DNA of 6,795 nt from contig JAQGKM010000357.1 of assembly GCA_028290125.1 (NCBI GenBank), positions 1 through 6,795 on the forward strand, written 5' to 3'. The notes below the pieces were generated by a model. It ran no database searches and had not been told where the DNA came from. It saw only the letters and a list, made by a program, of their open reading frames with translations. The position numbers and the translations under genes were made by a program. Source of the DNA: Hyphomicrobiales bacterium (lineage in GTDB: Bacteria; Pseudomonadota; Alphaproteobacteria; Rhizobiales; Beijerinckiaceae). Below are positions 6,399 to 6,795 of the stretch, piece after piece; positions within the stretch are counted from its first letter, which is position 1; each line of letters begins with the position of its first letter.

Positions 6399-6438
6399 GA
6401 CCCCCACCCCTAGCCCCTCCCCGCAAGGGGGAGGGGGA
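6399..6438 (-). repeat. C/G-rich palindromic repeat, copy B
   Basis: On the minus strand this 40-bp unit matches copy A at 37 of 40 positions. It contains four uninterrupted G-runs (4, 4, 4 and 5 G) within 22 bases at 6401-6422, separated by 1 to 3 bases. It is inverted relative to both A and C, so the nuclease domain lies between the inverted pair A and B. Confidence 0.75.
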
Positions 6439-6490
6439 CCGCGTTACATCTGTCGTGAACAAACATGGCGAAGACAAACGCAACCGAAAC

Positions 6491-6526
6491 TCCCTCCCCC
6501 TTGCGGGGAGGGTTGGGGTGGGGGTC
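6491..6526 (+). repeat. C/G-rich palindromic repeat, copy C
   Basis: A slightly shorter version (36 bp) of the same unit in the orientation of copy A: it begins TCCCTCCCCCTTGCGGGG and ends GGGGTGGGGGTC. With copy B it makes an inverted pair around a 52-base spacer (6439-6490). It keeps four G-runs at 6505-6524 on the plus strand. Confidence 0.7.
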
Positions 6527-6575
6527 GACGCACGTTCGTCCGTCCCCATGAGTTCGGCGCGGATGATCCGCATGA

Positions 6576-6795
6576 TCACACCAGCATGCCCATCGGGCTT
6601 TCGATCAGCACCTTGAACGCCGAGATCAGTTCGGCTCCCAGGGCGCCATCCACTGCGCGGTGGTCGGGCGAGAGCGTCACGCTCATGACCGTGGCGACGG
6701 AGGGCTCGCCCTTCTTCACGACCACGCGCTGCTCGCCGGCGCCGACCGCGAGGATCGTCGCGTGCGGCGGGTTGATGACCGCCTGGAAGTTCTTG
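6576..6795 (-). CDS. pdhC: Pyruvate dehydrogenase E2, dihydrolipoamide acetyltransferase, C-terminal part
   Basis: The gene runs off the right edge, so only the last 72 residues are visible. They begin KNFQAVINPPHATILAVGAG, a classic E2 catalytic-core segment, and contain DHRAVDG, the active-site DHRxxDG motif whose histidine deprotonates CoA. The C-terminus is ESPMGMLV. E2 transfers the acetyl group from its lipoyl arm to CoA and forms the core of the pyruvate dehydrogenase complex. Assignment to pyruvate rather than 2-oxoglutarate or branched-chain E2 rests on resemblance of this segment to rhizobial PDH E2 and on the linked lpdA and lipA. The lipoyl and E1/E3-binding domains lie outside the window. 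Called by reading the minus strand directly from the edge; the stop TGA is at 6576-6578. Confidence 0.92.
   Translation of the reverse strand, partial: KNFQAVINPPHATILAVGAGEQRVVVKKGEPSVATVMSVTLSPDHRAVDGALGAELISAFKVLIESPMGMLV

Larger units (their letters stand above)
6382..6575 (-). other. Repeat-filled gap between pdhC and the nuclease domain, open reading frame probably not coding
   Basis: The frame of the DUF559-domain gene continues through this stretch, but about 40% of it is repeat copies B and C. The predicted peptide contains SPSPLRGGARGGGRD and TPTPTLPARGRE, which are translations of the repeat and not protein-family sequence. An automatic annotation would probably extend the gene to 6573 or 6579. 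I treat the stretch as intergenic with an accidental open frame. Confidence 0.5.

Noticed and set aside
5941..6526. CRISPR array
   Set aside because: Three copies of a repeat are present, but in mixed orientation and with spacers of 52 and more than 400 bases, unlike a CRISPR array.

Overview
The window is a high-GC stretch of alphaproteobacterial chromosome, most likely Hyphomicrobiales (Rhizobiales). This rests on four observations: the protein sequences are of rhizobial type; the 3' end of a pyruvate dehydrogenase E2 gene is followed by lpdA, lipA and a RatA/Coq10-like gene, an order I know from rhizobial genomes; an HWE-family histidine kinase is present; and short C/G-rich palindromic repeats typical of this group lie between genes. 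Genus cannot be fixed from the sequence alone. All genes are on the minus strand, so transcription runs from high to low coordinates.

In transcription order the layout is as follows. The C-terminal 72 codons of the dihydrolipoamide acetyltransferase (pdhC, E2) enter from the right edge (6576-6795). Next comes a DUF559/Vsr-like endonuclease-domain gene whose upstream part is overrun by two copies of a 40-bp repeat, with a third copy just after its stop. lpdA (dihydrolipoamide dehydrogenase, E3) follows, then an AT-richer gap with a hairpin and a possible promoter, and then an orphan soluble sensor kinase with three PAS domains and an HWE kinase core. After that come lipA (lipoyl synthase), a P-loop nucleoside-kinase-like protein of the adenylate kinase/FlaR type with a degenerate Walker A, and a RatA/Coq10-type START-domain protein. 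The left 220 bases hold no gene. They contain an inverted pair of a rhizobial repeat and two short direct repeats that resemble insertion-sequence ends.

The metabolic theme is lipoate-dependent oxidative decarboxylation. E2 carries the lipoyl group, E3 reoxidises it, and LipA inserts the sulfur atoms that make it. The RatA/Coq10-like protein points to ubiquinone and respiration. The sensor kinase, the P-loop protein and the nuclease-domain gene have no evident part in this and look like lineage-specific additions to a conserved locus.

Nothing here amounts to a clearly new multi-gene system. The points most worth a second look are the nuclease-domain gene bracketed by inverted repeats inside the pdh cluster, G-quadruplex-type G-runs in those repeats, the degenerate P-loop, and the orphan kinase with a palindrome in its probable promoter.
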